From: an uncultured Bacteroidales bacterium
Lineage (GTDB): Bacteria > Bacteroidota > Bacteroidia > Bacteroidales > Muribaculaceae
Direction: 5' to 3'
Length of the DNA: 28,180 bases
Assembly (NCBI GenBank): GCA_900547755.1
Contig: URIC01000033.1
Span: 1 to 28,180 of the forward strand
Below, in pieces: positions 1-7,719 of the stretch; the stretch's first letter is position 1; every line of letters begins with the position of its first letter. A model generated the notes under the pieces. That model had not been told where the DNA came from. It searched no databases and was given only the letters and a program-made list of their open reading frames with translations. The translations under genes were made by a program, and so were the position numbers.

Positions 1-52
1 CATGACAGAATCCAAGTCGCGATTCCGACCCATAATTAACGTTTATTTTTAA
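1..52 (+). CDS. possible 3' end of an upstream gene (partial)
   Basis: The first bases are open in two frames. One, entered from the window edge, runs to a TAA at 50-52 and ends in residues FRPIINVYF. The alternating hydrophobic pattern and the terminal Phe are typical of the last strand of an outer-membrane beta-barrel. The other frame stops at a TAA at 37-39 and ends VAIPTHN. Too little is visible to choose firmly. The barrel-like ending makes the first slightly more attractive, but this is a guess from 16 residues. Confidence 0.25.
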   Translation, partial: MTESKSRFRPIINVYF

Positions 53-64
53 ACAGCCTCTTAA
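42..64 (+). promoter_or_regulatory. recurrent pre-start motif, copy 1 (AAACAGCCTCT type)
   Basis: The 20 bases at 42-61 (TTTATTTTTAAACAGCCTCT) are identical to 21797-21816, and the last 15 recur at 9514-9528. In all three places the motif lies directly before a gene on the + strand. Here 16 bases separate it from the ATG at 78. It does not match the Bacteroidetes promoter consensus or a Shine-Dalgarno sequence. Its function is unknown. Confidence 0.55.
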
Positions 65-77
65 TACTTATAAAGCT

Positions 78-605
78 ATGACACTGAAACAGATAAATCC
101 GACCGATGTGGACGGCAAGTTGATAGACATGATTGGCAACAAGTGGATGCTCGTAACCAGCGGCACGATTGACTCGTTCAATATGATGACGGCTTCGTGG
201 GGCTTTGCGGGCTTCATCTGGGGCTTCCCCGCCGCTTTATGCGTAATCCGTCCCACACGCTACACCAAGAAGTGGATAGACGAGACACACACGTACACGC
301 TTACCTTCTTTCCTGAAAAATACAAGAAGCAGCTCTCCTTACTCGGCTCCAAGAGCGGCAGGGAAATGGACAAGATGCACGATTCCGGACTGACGCCGAT
401 ACCTCTGCCGACAGGCGACGTGGGATATGAGGAAGCTACTCTGACACTCGTATGCCGTGTGGCATACGCCCAGAATATGGATGAGTCTGATTTCTTTGAC
501 AAGTCGGTCATGCCACGTTGGTATCCGAAGGGCGCCTCGGACCTCCACACCATGTACATAGGGCAGATAGTAGCCGCATATACCCATTCCAAAAGTCTGA
601 TATAA
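78..605 (+). CDS. flavin reductase-like domain protein
   Basis: This 175-residue protein resembles the flavin reductase-like, FMN-binding split-barrel family, which binds FMN and either reduces flavins with NAD(P)H or serves as an electron carrier in the cytoplasm. Supporting features are the opening strand and loop (KWMLVTSG at about 23-30, then FNMMTASWG at 35-43), the central RPTRYT segment near residue 58 and the small size. No signal peptide or membrane segment is present. The ATG at 78 is the first in frame after the AAACAGCCTCT element. It is a single-gene unit, closed by the hairpin at 627-670. The exact substrate cannot be read from the sequence. Family assignment is fairly firm and the specific role is open. 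Confidence 0.8.
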   Translation: MTLKQINPTDVDGKLIDMIGNKWMLVTSGTIDSFNMMTASWGFAGFIWGFPAALCVIRPTRYTKKWIDETHTYTLTFFPEKYKKQLSLLGSKSGREMDKMHDSGLTPIPLPTGDVGYEEATLTLVCRVAYAQNMDESDFFDKSVMPRWYPKGASDLHTMYIGQIVAAYTHSKSLI

Positions 606-626
606 AAACAATCAGTCGGTAAAACG

Positions 627-670
627 AATAACCCGTCGCCGGAGTTCCGGAGACGGGTTATTCTTATATT
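627..670 (+). terminator. rho-independent terminator of the flavin reductase gene
   Basis: A perfect 11-bp inverted repeat (627-637 with 652-662, AATAACCCGTC / GACGGGTTATT) carries a nested CCGG...CCGG inner stem at 639-642 and 647-650. It begins 21 bases after the stop codon. The 3' side is T-rich (TTCTTATATT). The repeat is symmetrical, but the reverse-strand side faces no gene that needs it. Confidence 0.85.
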
Positions 671-754
671 ATGTCATGGACGGTTCCGAGGTGGGCATGA
701 GTGTTGAAAAACGGCGAGATGTGGCTTGAAACGGGCGTTTTTGGCTGTTCCTAT

Positions 755-785
755 TTTGTCGGTTAAGGAAAATTTTATATTTTTG
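755..785 (+). promoter_or_regulatory. Bacteroidetes-type promoter for the Crp/Fnr regulator
   Basis: TTTG at 755-758 (in a TTTTG context) is followed after exactly 19 bases by TATTTTTG at 778-785. This matches the Bacteroidetes primary sigma consensus TTTG-N19..21-TAnnTTTG. The predicted transcription start is near 792, giving a leader of about 70 bases before the ATG at 866. Confidence 0.7.
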
Positions 786-865
786 CGTTTAGAAAACACA
801 ACGTTTTTCCAATGATGTTGAGCCGCACTGCGTGGCCGTTTTCTTCCGATTAATATTTGAAGACT

Positions 866-1513
866 ATGCCTACAATGTACGAAACAATACAGGAATTGCC
901 GCTGTTCAAGGGAACTACGCCGGCCTTGATATCCTCTTTCCTTGAAAAGACCAATGTCGAGTTTGTAAAGTGCCCTCCCGGAGCCATCTTGGTCGAAGAG
1001 GATAACGATTGTACGGACTTGAAATTCGTGATATCCGGCCACATCCGCACTTATATGAGTCTGGCCGGAGGAAAAGCGTCGCTGAGTTATGTGAGCGGTC
1101 CGGGGGCGGTCATAAGCCCTGTCTATCTATTCGGTATGCACACACGTTATCCTACGAGTGTGGTCAGCACAGAAGAGGTCAGCTATATGCAGATACGCAA
1201 GGACCAATATTTCGAATTGCTGAGGGCGGATAACATCTATCTTCTTAATATTCTCAATTACCTGAGTTACAATGCGCAACGCGCCATGTCGGCATTGCGT
1301 GACCTAAAAGAAATGTCGGTAAAGGGCTGGGTTGAATCAATACGTATGGGGCTACTTGAACGTCATACCACGCAGGCGTGCATAGCCACAACACGCGCCG
1401 ACCTGAGCGATATGCTCAACCTAAGTATCGAGACCTTGACATCAGAACTTGAGACTCTACGCGAATCAGGCGAGATTGAAATTCAAAACGACCTCTCCAT
1501 CATTCTTAATTGA
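866..1513 (+). CDS. Crp/Fnr family transcriptional regulator
   Basis: A 215-residue regulator with an N-terminal cyclic-nucleotide-binding-like beta-barrel (about 12-120) and a C-terminal helix-turn-helix (about 165-215). The second part carries TTRADLSDMLNLSIETLTSE, which fits the Crp winged helix. The phosphate-binding cassette expected of cAMP-binding Crp (FGE...R-A) is degenerate here: FGMHTRYPTS. No N-terminal cysteine cluster for an Fe-S centre is seen. The ligand is therefore unknown, as in many Bacteroidetes members. The frame is open to a TTG at 857, but the ATG at 866 is preferred; a third possible start is the ATG at 875. Its 3' end overlaps the convergent small membrane protein by 8 bases. 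It has its own promoter and may regulate distant targets. Confidence 0.85.
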   Translation: MPTMYETIQELPLFKGTTPALISSFLEKTNVEFVKCPPGAILVEEDNDCTDLKFVISGHIRTYMSLAGGKASLSYVSGPGAVISPVYLFGMHTRYPTSVVSTEEVSYMQIRKDQYFELLRADNIYLLNILNYLSYNAQRAMSALRDLKEMSVKGWVESIRMGLLERHTTQACIATTRADLSDMLNLSIETLTSELETLRESGEIEIQNDLSIILN

Positions 1514-1754
1514 ATGTTCCGTCTTTCTCCGATTTCGGGGAATCATTCAGTACGCGGTTGCGCGCTGAAACCTTATTGCAGGCGGATGCGAGGGCACATC
1601 CGCTGCATGATGCGGTACCGCCTTTTGACTTGAAGTGTTTTTTTATTGATACGGTCAGCCAAAGCAGACAGCCCAACAATATAATTGCTACAGCTGTGAG
1701 CTGCAGTGCATAAGATGTATTGACGCTGAGTATGTGTGCTGCTATAAATGACAT
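1506..1754 (-). CDS. small single-pass membrane protein with Cys motif (FeoB-associated-like)
   Basis: An 82-residue protein with one hydrophobic helix at about 17-36, followed by a basic stretch (KKHFKSK) and then CSGCALASAC with cysteines at 50, 53 and 59. A single helix followed by a short Cys-rich tail resembles the small FeoB-associated Cys-rich membrane proteins, but no feoB is nearby, so the name is only an analogy. Its ATG begins at the base right after the topB stop (TAAATG on the minus strand). It is therefore probably translationally coupled to topB and made from the mazG-topB message. Its 3' end overlaps the end of the Crp/Fnr gene by 8 bases on the other strand. Confidence 0.65.
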   Translation of the reverse strand: MSFIAAHILSVNTSYALQLTAVAIILLGCLLWLTVSIKKHFKSKGGTASCSGCALASACNKVSARNRVLNDSPKSEKDGTFN

Positions 1755-3617
1755 TTATTCCGAGGAGGTTCCTGGATTTTCAGCCTGTTTGTTTTTGGCA
1801 GCTCTGGGACTCTCCTTCTGTTGTGTAACACTTATACGCCGTGGATTGTTGTCCGAGAGGACGGAATAGACAATTTCGGAAATCATCTTTTTCTGAGCGG
1901 CTATGAACTCGGAGGCATCGTATTGGCCCTGCTCTATGCGGCGCAGGCGATTTTCCCATATACCGGTGAGTTTCGCGCTTTTCAGCAGGTCTTCCTTAAT
2001 AAGGGAAATCAGGTCAATGCCGGCCTGAGTGGCGCGGATACTTTTGCGCTCGCGACGGATGTAGCCACGCTTGTAGAGAATCTCGATAATCGCCGCTCGG
2101 GTGGAGGGACGTCCTATTCCATTGGCCTTAAGCGACTCCCGCAGCTCTTCATCCTCGACTAAGTTCCCGGCTGTCTCCATTGCTTTGAGCAGGGTGCCTT
2201 CAGTGAAATACTTGGGAGGCTGCGAAGTCTTCTTGGCAAGCAAGGGTGCGTGAGGACCACTCTCTCCTTCGGCAAAAGCGGGAAGCGTCTTCTCCTCGTT
2301 GTTCTGAACATTCCGGTCTGTGGCAGACTCCTTGGCGTAAACGATTCTCCACCCCGGGTCTTTGATTACTTTTCCGCCCACTTTGAAGTTTACCTTTCCG
2401 GCGGAGGCTTCCACATTAGTCTGTTCGAAGGTGCAGTCGGGGAAAAAGGCACTTACAAACCGCCGGGCTATGGTGTGGAAAACATTCTTCTCAAAATCCG
2501 TGAGGTCAGAGGGAAGGGGGATGCCTGTGGGAATTATGGCGTGGTGGTCGGTCACTTTGCTGTTGTCGAACACCTTTTTGCTTTTTCTCAGGCGTTTTCC
2601 ACGTATGTTCTGCAGCAGGTCCTGATAGTCCCTTAGGGAATTCAGGATTTTACCGCATTTGGGATAGACGTCGTCAGTGAGGTAGGTGGTGTCCACACGC
2701 GGGTAAGTGGTCAGCTTTTTCTCATATAGGCTTTGGATGGTGCGTAGGGTGGTGTCTGCGCTCATTCCGAATTTTTTATTGCACTCCACCTGCAGGCTTG
2801 TGAGGTCAAAGAGTTTCGGAGGCGCTTCTTTGCCGGGTTTGTGGGTCACTTTGTTTATGGATAGCGGCAGCTCTTTGATGCTGTCCAGCACTTTTTGTCC
2901 TTCTTCCGGAGTCTTGAACGGTTTGAGGGTGGCGGTGAAAGTGGTATCGCGGTAAAGGGTGCGCAACTCCCATGTGTCCACAGGCACAAAATCCTCGATT
3001 TCAAGCTGACGATTCACCACCAATGCCAGGGTCGGGGTCTGCACGCGCCCTATGGAGAGGACCTGTCCGGACTCAGCGTACTTCAATGTATAGAGACGAG
3101 TGGCGTTCATGCCTAAAATCCAGTCACCTATCGCACGGCATAGGCCGGCGATATAAAGGGGCTGGAGTTCGTTTTCGGGACGCAGATGCTCAAAACCCTC
3201 GCGTATGGATTCGTCGGTGAGCGAGGAAATCCAGAGACGCTTGACAGGCTTTCTGCATCCGGCTTTCTGCATCACCCAGCGCTGAATCAGTTCACCCTCC
3301 TGACCGGCATCGCCGCAGTTTATTACCTCGTCGCACTCCTGAATCAGCCTCTCTATGACCTTGAACTGTCGCTCGATGCTCTCCTGCGGTATCACCTTTA
3401 TCGCGAACTTAGGGGGAATCATAGGCAGCGCGCTCAGGCTCCATCGCTTCCAGAGGGGGGAGTAGTCATGTGGCTCCTTGAGACAGCAGAGGTGCCCGAA
3501 AGTCCAGGTCACCCGGTAGCCGTTGCCCTCGTAGTAACCGTCGTGGCGCGAGGTGGCTCCGAGTATCTGGGCTATGTCGCGTCCTACGCTCGGTTTCTCG
3601 GTGATACAGAGTTTCAT
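1755..3617 (-). CDS. topB: DNA topoisomerase III
   Basis: A type IA topoisomerase of 620 residues that relaxes and decatenates DNA through a single-strand break. The Toprim domain is at the N-terminus: CITEKPS with Glu7, then GDAGQEGE at 102-109. Next comes the clamp-shaped core with the active-site Tyr305 in TTYPRVDT. Later blocks include NGIGRPSTRAAIIE near 500, typical of the family. No C-terminal zinc fingers are seen. The tail is basic and low in complexity. The Toprim acidic motif reads D-A-G rather than the usual D-x-D, which I believe is common in Bacteroidetes TopB. The start is 3 bases after the mazG stop and its stop abuts the next gene, so it is the middle gene of a leftward operon. 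Confidence 0.95.
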   Translation of the reverse strand: MKLCITEKPSVGRDIAQILGATSRHDGYYEGNGYRVTWTFGHLCCLKEPHDYSPLWKRWSLSALPMIPPKFAIKVIPQESIERQFKVIERLIQECDEVINCGDAGQEGELIQRWVMQKAGCRKPVKRLWISSLTDESIREGFEHLRPENELQPLYIAGLCRAIGDWILGMNATRLYTLKYAESGQVLSIGRVQTPTLALVVNRQLEIEDFVPVDTWELRTLYRDTTFTATLKPFKTPEEGQKVLDSIKELPLSINKVTHKPGKEAPPKLFDLTSLQVECNKKFGMSADTTLRTIQSLYEKKLTTYPRVDTTYLTDDVYPKCGKILNSLRDYQDLLQNIRGKRLRKSKKVFDNSKVTDHHAIIPTGIPLPSDLTDFEKNVFHTIARRFVSAFFPDCTFEQTNVEASAGKVNFKVGGKVIKDPGWRIVYAKESATDRNVQNNEEKTLPAFAEGESGPHAPLLAKKTSQPPKYFTEGTLLKAMETAGNLVEDEELRESLKANGIGRPSTRAAIIEILYKRGYIRRERKSIRATQAGIDLISLIKEDLLKSAKLTGIWENRLRRIEQGQYDASEFIAAQKKMISEIVYSVLSDNNPRRISVTQQKESPRAAKNKQAENPGTSSE

Positions 3618-3620
3618 CGC

Positions 3621-4409
3621 TCAGTTTTTAAGGACTTTCTTTGCCTCTTCCCAGATAGCATCCATTTCCTCAAGGCTCATCTCTTTCAGAGACTTGTCCA
3701 GCTCGTGGCAACGGGCCTCCATGTAGTTGAAGCGGTCTATGAACTTGCGGTTGGTATGCTCCAGGGCATTGTCCGGGTTCACTCCATGCAGGCGAGCGGC
3801 ATTGACCACGGCGAACAAAAGGTCTCCGAACTCATTCTCAAGTCCTGCGTTGTTGCCGTTCCTGATTTCCGTCTCCACCTCGGCGGCTTCTTCGCGCACC
3901 TTGTCCCACACCTGTGAGGGCTCTTCCCAATCAAAGCCTACGTTGCGGGCCTTTTCCTGAATACGGGAAGCCTTAATCAGCGAGGGGAGAGCAGCGGGCA
4001 CACCTGCCAGAACGGTCTTGTTGCCACCTTTCTCTTTCAGTTTGATTTCCTCCCAGTTGCGTTTCACCTGTTCCGCGTCATCGGCCTGGACGTTCCCGTA
4101 AATATGGGGGTGACGGAAAATCAGTTTGTCGCAGAGGGCGTCGCAGACATCGGCAATATCGAATTGTCCTTTCTCCGAAGCTATCTTGGCATAGAAGCAT
4201 ACATGAAGCAGGACATCGCCCAACTCTTTTTTTATATCGGCGGGTTCATCCTTTATGAGGGCGTCCACGAGTTCGTACACCTCTTCAATTGTATTTGACC
4301 TCAGTGAATCGTTGGTCTGTTTGGCATCCCAAGGGCATTTTACTCTCAGAGTGTCAAGCACGTCAAGAAGCCTGCCGAATGCCTCTAATTTCTCTTCTCT
4401 GGTGTGCAT
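3621..4409 (-). CDS. mazG: nucleoside triphosphate pyrophosphohydrolase MazG
   Basis: A 262-residue tandem-domain MazG that hydrolyses NTPs and dNTPs to monophosphates and pyrophosphate, usually to clear aberrant nucleotides. Both copies of the metal-binding pattern are visible: EEVYE at 42-46 with ELGD at 62-65, and EEAAEVE at 173-179 with EFGD at 193-196. The CPWD motif at 25-28 and RHPHIYG at 99-105 are also typical. It is the first gene of the leftward mazG-topB-small protein operon. Its promoter probably lies in the gap it shares with the divergent DHH phosphoesterase gene; a TAACTTTG -7 element (minus strand, 4435-4442) is 25 bases before the ATG. Confidence 0.95.
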   Translation of the reverse strand: MHTREEKLEAFGRLLDVLDTLRVKCPWDAKQTNDSLRSNTIEEVYELVDALIKDEPADIKKELGDVLLHVCFYAKIASEKGQFDIADVCDALCDKLIFRHPHIYGNVQADDAEQVKRNWEEIKLKEKGGNKTVLAGVPAALPSLIKASRIQEKARNVGFDWEEPSQVWDKVREEAAEVETEIRNGNNAGLENEFGDLLFAVVNAARLHGVNPDNALEHTNRKFIDRFNYMEARCHELDKSLKEMSLEEMDAIWEEAKKVLKN

Positions 4410-4434
4410 ATATATTTGCGGTTAAAAAACATCA

Positions 4435-4473
4435 CAAAGTTACGGCTTTTTCGGGATTTTTTAGCTAACTTTG
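4435..4473. promoter_or_regulatory. divergent promoter region between mazG and the DHH gene
   Basis: Two copies of the -7 element TAACTTTG face away from each other: minus strand at 4435-4442 (for mazG) and plus strand at 4466-4473 (for the DHH gene). They are 23 bases apart. Neither has a clear TTTG -33 element at 19-21 bases, so the -33 region of each would fall on or beside the -7 element of the other. Confidence 0.5.
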
Positions 4474-4538
4474 TCAATTGAATTGTCCTCGATGAGCCGA
4501 CATGGTTCGTCGAGACCTTGCAATGTATTGAAATACAG

Positions 4539-5612
4539 ATGATTGATAATTTGATTAAAGAAACACATATCCGGCATCTGCGCCCGCTTTTAGACAATGC
4601 CAAACGAGTGGTGCTCACCTGCCATGTGCGCCCTGACGGCGATGCCATAGGCAGTACGCTCGCGCTGATGCACCTGTTGCGTGCCCGTAAGGTACAGGCC
4701 CATGTGGTGACTCCGGACACGCCGCCGCGCGTGCTTGAGTTCCTGCCCGGATACCGCGATGTGGTGCCTTTTTCTAAATATGAGGAATACGGGACCCGCC
4801 TTATTAAAGAGGCGGACCTGATAATATGCTGTGACTTCAATACACCCTCGCGCCTGAGCGGACTGGAAACGGTGTTTGCCGAGTCCGGCGCCAAGCGGGT
4901 CGTGATAGACCATCACGAGGGCCCGGAGAACTTTGCGGACTTGACCGTCAGCTATCCGGAAATGTCGAGTACTTGCGAACTCGTATTCAGACTGCTCTGC
5001 GGTATCGGTATTTTCAACGAGCTGTCCGACTGCACGGATGCCGCCACTTGTCTTTGTACAGGCATCATAACGGACACCCGCAATCTGAGTGTCAATACCC
5101 GTCACCTTGACTTATACGACATAATGAAGGAGCTGTTGGCCTTGGGCGTGAACAAACGCCTGATTCTGCGTGAGACCATGGAGACGAAGAGCGAGAACGC
5201 GATGAAGCTAAATGCCTTCGCTCTTTGTGAACGCCTGAAGGTGTACCCCAAGCATCGCGCCGCTGTCGTATGGCTGACTGAGGAGGACCTGGAACGTTAC
5301 CGTTACGAAAAGGGGGACACGGAAGGACTCGTAAACCAGGCGCTTGAGCTGCGCGGCACCATATACGCCATCTTCATGCGCCAGGAGAAGGAAAAGGTGC
5401 GTCTCTCCATGCGCAGCCTCGGCTCATTCCCGGTGAGCAAGATTTGCTCGGAACACTTTGGCGGAGGGGGGCACATACAGGCTGCCGGCGGCGATTTCGA
5501 CGGCAATGTGGCCGACTGCATCAAATACCTGGAGTCTGTGCTTCCCGAGTACGATACTGAGAGCCGAAGGGCTGCCGAGCGGCTTAAAGAGCAAGGCTAT
5601 ACGTTTAATTGA
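4539..5612 (+). CDS. DHH/DHHA1 phosphoesterase, NrnA-like (oligoribonuclease/pAp phosphatase)
   Basis: A 357-residue cytoplasmic phosphoesterase. DHH-domain motifs appear in order: RPDGDAIG at 31-38 (Asp33, Asp35), CCDFNTPS at 97-104 (Asp99), the signature IDHHEG at 123-128, and Asp179 in ITDTRN. The DHHA1 domain ends with GGGGHIQAAGG at 308-318, the substrate-binding glycine loop. Size and layout match NrnA, which degrades nanoRNA and dephosphorylates pAp, rather than the longer RecJ. Reading is open from a TTG at 4518, but the ATG at 4539 is preferred because residues upstream of it are not family-like. It is the first gene of the rightward run and is followed 26 bases later by a lipoprotein gene. 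Confidence 0.88.
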   Translation: MIDNLIKETHIRHLRPLLDNAKRVVLTCHVRPDGDAIGSTLALMHLLRARKVQAHVVTPDTPPRVLEFLPGYRDVVPFSKYEEYGTRLIKEADLIICCDFNTPSRLSGLETVFAESGAKRVVIDHHEGPENFADLTVSYPEMSSTCELVFRLLCGIGIFNELSDCTDAATCLCTGIITDTRNLSVNTRHLDLYDIMKELLALGVNKRLILRETMETKSENAMKLNAFALCERLKVYPKHRAAVVWLTEEDLERYRYEKGDTEGLVNQALELRGTIYAIFMRQEKEKVRLSMRSLGSFPVSKICSEHFGGGGHIQAAGGDFDGNVADCIKYLESVLPEYDTESRRAAERLKEQGYTFN

Positions 5613-5638
5613 CTAATTTTTAATACGAAAAATACAAG

Positions 5639-6217
5639 ATGAAAAAATACTGTTCCCTGACCCTGATGTTTGGAGCGCTCCTGATGCTGACAGGCATCTC
5701 TGCCTGCAGCAAGAGCAAGAGCTATTCCGAGCTTCTCCGCACTGAGGAAAAGGCTGTAAACTGGTTCATGGCCCAACATGAAATAGTCAGCTCTGTTCCT
5801 GAGGACAGCGTGTTCGAGGTAGGTAAGGATGCTCCCTATTACCGCATGGATGAGGAAGGATATGTCTATATGCAGGTGCTGAAGACCGGAGATTTGAAGA
5901 ACAAGGCAAAAAAAGACCAGCAGATTTATTTCCGCTATATGCGTACCAATATACAGGAAATGTACGATGGCCTCAACCCTCAGCCTACCGGTAACGCAGG
6001 CAGTGTGGGCGCCGACAATGCCTGCAGCTTCCGTTTCGACAATTTGGAGTTGCCCTCCACTATAGCATGGGGCAGCGGAATCCAGACGCCTTTGCGATAC
6101 CTGGGCATTGATTGCGAAGTGAATATTGTAATCCGTTCCTATTACGGCGTTCAGAGCGAGATGGGCGCTTGTCAGGCTTATCTCTACAATGTGCGTTATT
6201 TCCCGGCAAACTATTGA
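5639..6217 (+). CDS. Bacteroidetes lipoprotein, probably DUF4827 family
   Basis: A 192-residue exported protein. A basic N-terminus and hydrophobic stretch end in the lipobox ISAC with the lipidated Cys at residue 23, followed by SKSKS. The mature part is mixed alpha/beta, with no repeat or enzyme motif I recognise. From memory its length, its YSELLRTE opening and its gene context resemble the DUF4827 family of Bacteroidetes, but this was not searched. It lies between the NrnA-like gene and glmM with short gaps (26 and 27 bases), suggesting one transcript. Its position next to envelope genes fits an envelope role. Function is unknown. Confidence 0.75.
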   Translation: MKKYCSLTLMFGALLMLTGISACSKSKSYSELLRTEEKAVNWFMAQHEIVSSVPEDSVFEVGKDAPYYRMDEEGYVYMQVLKTGDLKNKAKKDQQIYFRYMRTNIQEMYDGLNPQPTGNAGSVGADNACSFRFDNLELPSTIAWGSGIQTPLRYLGIDCEVNIVIRSYYGVQSEMGACQAYLYNVRYFPANY

Positions 6218-6244
6218 TAAAAAGATAATTAGAAACAAACAGAT

Positions 6245-7657
6245 ATGTCACTTATTAAGTCTATATCCGGCATACGCGGCACCATCGGCGGCCGCCCCGG
6301 CGACGGTCTCAGCGCCGTTGATATCGTGAAATTTACATCCGCATACGCTTCATTCATACGCGAGAACACTACCAGGACATCCAATACTATCGTTGTGGGA
6401 CGGGATGCGCGTATCTCCGGACAAATGGTTGACTCCCTGGTGTGCGGCGCACTTATGGCCATGGGCTTTGATGTGGTGAACATAGGTCTTGCATCCACTC
6501 CCACCACTGAAATCGCTGTCACGGAAGAGGGCGCTTGCGGCGGTATCATACTGACCGCCAGCCATAACCCTATGCAGTGGAACGCCCTTAAGCTGCTCAA
6601 CGAGAATGGCGAGTTCCTTAACGATGCCGAGGGTAAGAAGGTGCTGGCACTGGCCGAAACCGGCGATTATTCATACGCTGAAGTGACCGAACTCGGACAC
6701 CTGTACAAAAATGAGACTTATACTCGGCGCCATATAGAGAAAGTGCTTTCACTGCCTTTGGTGAACCGCGAGGCGATAGCCGAGGCCAACCTCACTGTGG
6801 CAGTCGATGCTGTGAACTCAGTGGGCGGAATTGTTATTCCGCAGTTGCTTAAAGCGCTGGGCGTCAAGAATGTAATCGAGTTGAACTGTGAGCCTCACGG
6901 GCATTTCGCACACACTCCCGAGCCTATACCGGAGAACCTTACCCAGATTTCCGATTTGATGAAGCAGGGCGTTGCGGATGTGGGTTTTGTCGTAGACCCG
7001 GATGTGGACCGTCTGGCCATTGTGATGGAAAACGGCGAGATGTTTGTGGAGGAGTATACCCTTGTGGCGGTGGCCGATTATGTGCTTTCTCACACTCCCG
7101 GCAATACAGTGAGCAACCTCAGTTCATCCCGTGCCCTGCGCGATATGACAGCCATCCATCCCGGCTGCGAGTACAACGCTGCTGCCGTAGGCGAAGTAAA
7201 TGTCGTGACCCGCATGAAAGAGACCGGCGCTGTAATCGGCGGCGAGGGAAATGGCGGAGTGATTTATCCGGAAAGCCACTACGGTCGCGATGCTTTGGTG
7301 GGCGTGGCTCTGTTCTTGACCCTGCTGGCGGAGAGCGGCAAAAAAGTGAGCGAGCTTAAAGCCGGTTACCCGCAGTACGCCATTGCTAAAAACAAAATAC
7401 AGCTTACCCCTGAAATCAATGTGGACAAGCTGCTTAAGACCGTAAAGGAAAAATATATGGCCGACCCCGCATACGCCGAGGGTAAAATAGCTTTGACAGA
7501 CATAGACGGCGTCAAGATAGACTTCCCGGACAGCTGGGTACATCTGCGCAAGTCAAATACCGAACCTATTATCCGCATCTACAGCGAGGCCCACTCAATG
7601 GAGGAAGCCGAACACCTGGCTGAAGAAATACGTAAGGTGATAGCCTCTTTGGCCTGA
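6245..7657 (+). CDS. glmM: phosphoglucosamine mutase
   Basis: A 470-residue alpha-D-phosphohexomutase, expected to convert glucosamine-6-phosphate to glucosamine-1-phosphate for UDP-GlcNAc, peptidoglycan and lipid A. All four active-site loops are present: TASHNP with the phospho-Ser106, the Mg-binding DPDVDR at 251-256, the sugar-specificity loop GEGNGGV at 333-339, and the phosphate-binding RKSNTEP at 435-441. The GEGNGG form (rather than GExSGH) and the N-terminal SISGIRGT are typical of the Bacteroidetes enzymes named GlmM or phosphomannomutase. A mannose substrate cannot be excluded. The lpxK gene downstream, also a lipid A gene, fits the GlmM reading. Confidence 0.88.
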   Translation: MSLIKSISGIRGTIGGRPGDGLSAVDIVKFTSAYASFIRENTTRTSNTIVVGRDARISGQMVDSLVCGALMAMGFDVVNIGLASTPTTEIAVTEEGACGGIILTASHNPMQWNALKLLNENGEFLNDAEGKKVLALAETGDYSYAEVTELGHLYKNETYTRRHIEKVLSLPLVNREAIAEANLTVAVDAVNSVGGIVIPQLLKALGVKNVIELNCEPHGHFAHTPEPIPENLTQISDLMKQGVADVGFVVDPDVDRLAIVMENGEMFVEEYTLVAVADYVLSHTPGNTVSNLSSSRALRDMTAIHPGCEYNAAAVGEVNVVTRMKETGAVIGGEGNGGVIYPESHYGRDALVGVALFLTLLAESGKKVSELKAGYPQYAIAKNKIQLTPEINVDKLLKTVKEKYMADPAYAEGKIALTDIDGVKIDFPDSWVHLRKSNTEPIIRIYSEAHSMEEAEHLAEEIRKVIASLA

Positions 7658-7719
7658 TGTGGTTGTGGATTTTAATAATTGACGTGAAGGTTGTCATAGC
7701 CTCAAATATAGAATAGAAA

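Noticed and set aside
707..742. 7-bp inverted repeat AAAAACG / CGTTTTT upstream of the Crp/Fnr promoter, considered as a second terminator or operator
   Set aside because: The stem is short with a 22-base loop, and the flavin reductase gene already has a strong terminator at 627-670.
3186..3917. 243-residue plus-strand frame across the topB/mazG junction
   Set aside because: It spans two well-supported genes on the other strand and resembles no protein.
4518..4538. TTG-initiated extension of the DHH phosphoesterase
   Set aside because: Seven extra residues (start plus QCIEIQ) have no family match and the in-frame ATG at 4539 fits better.
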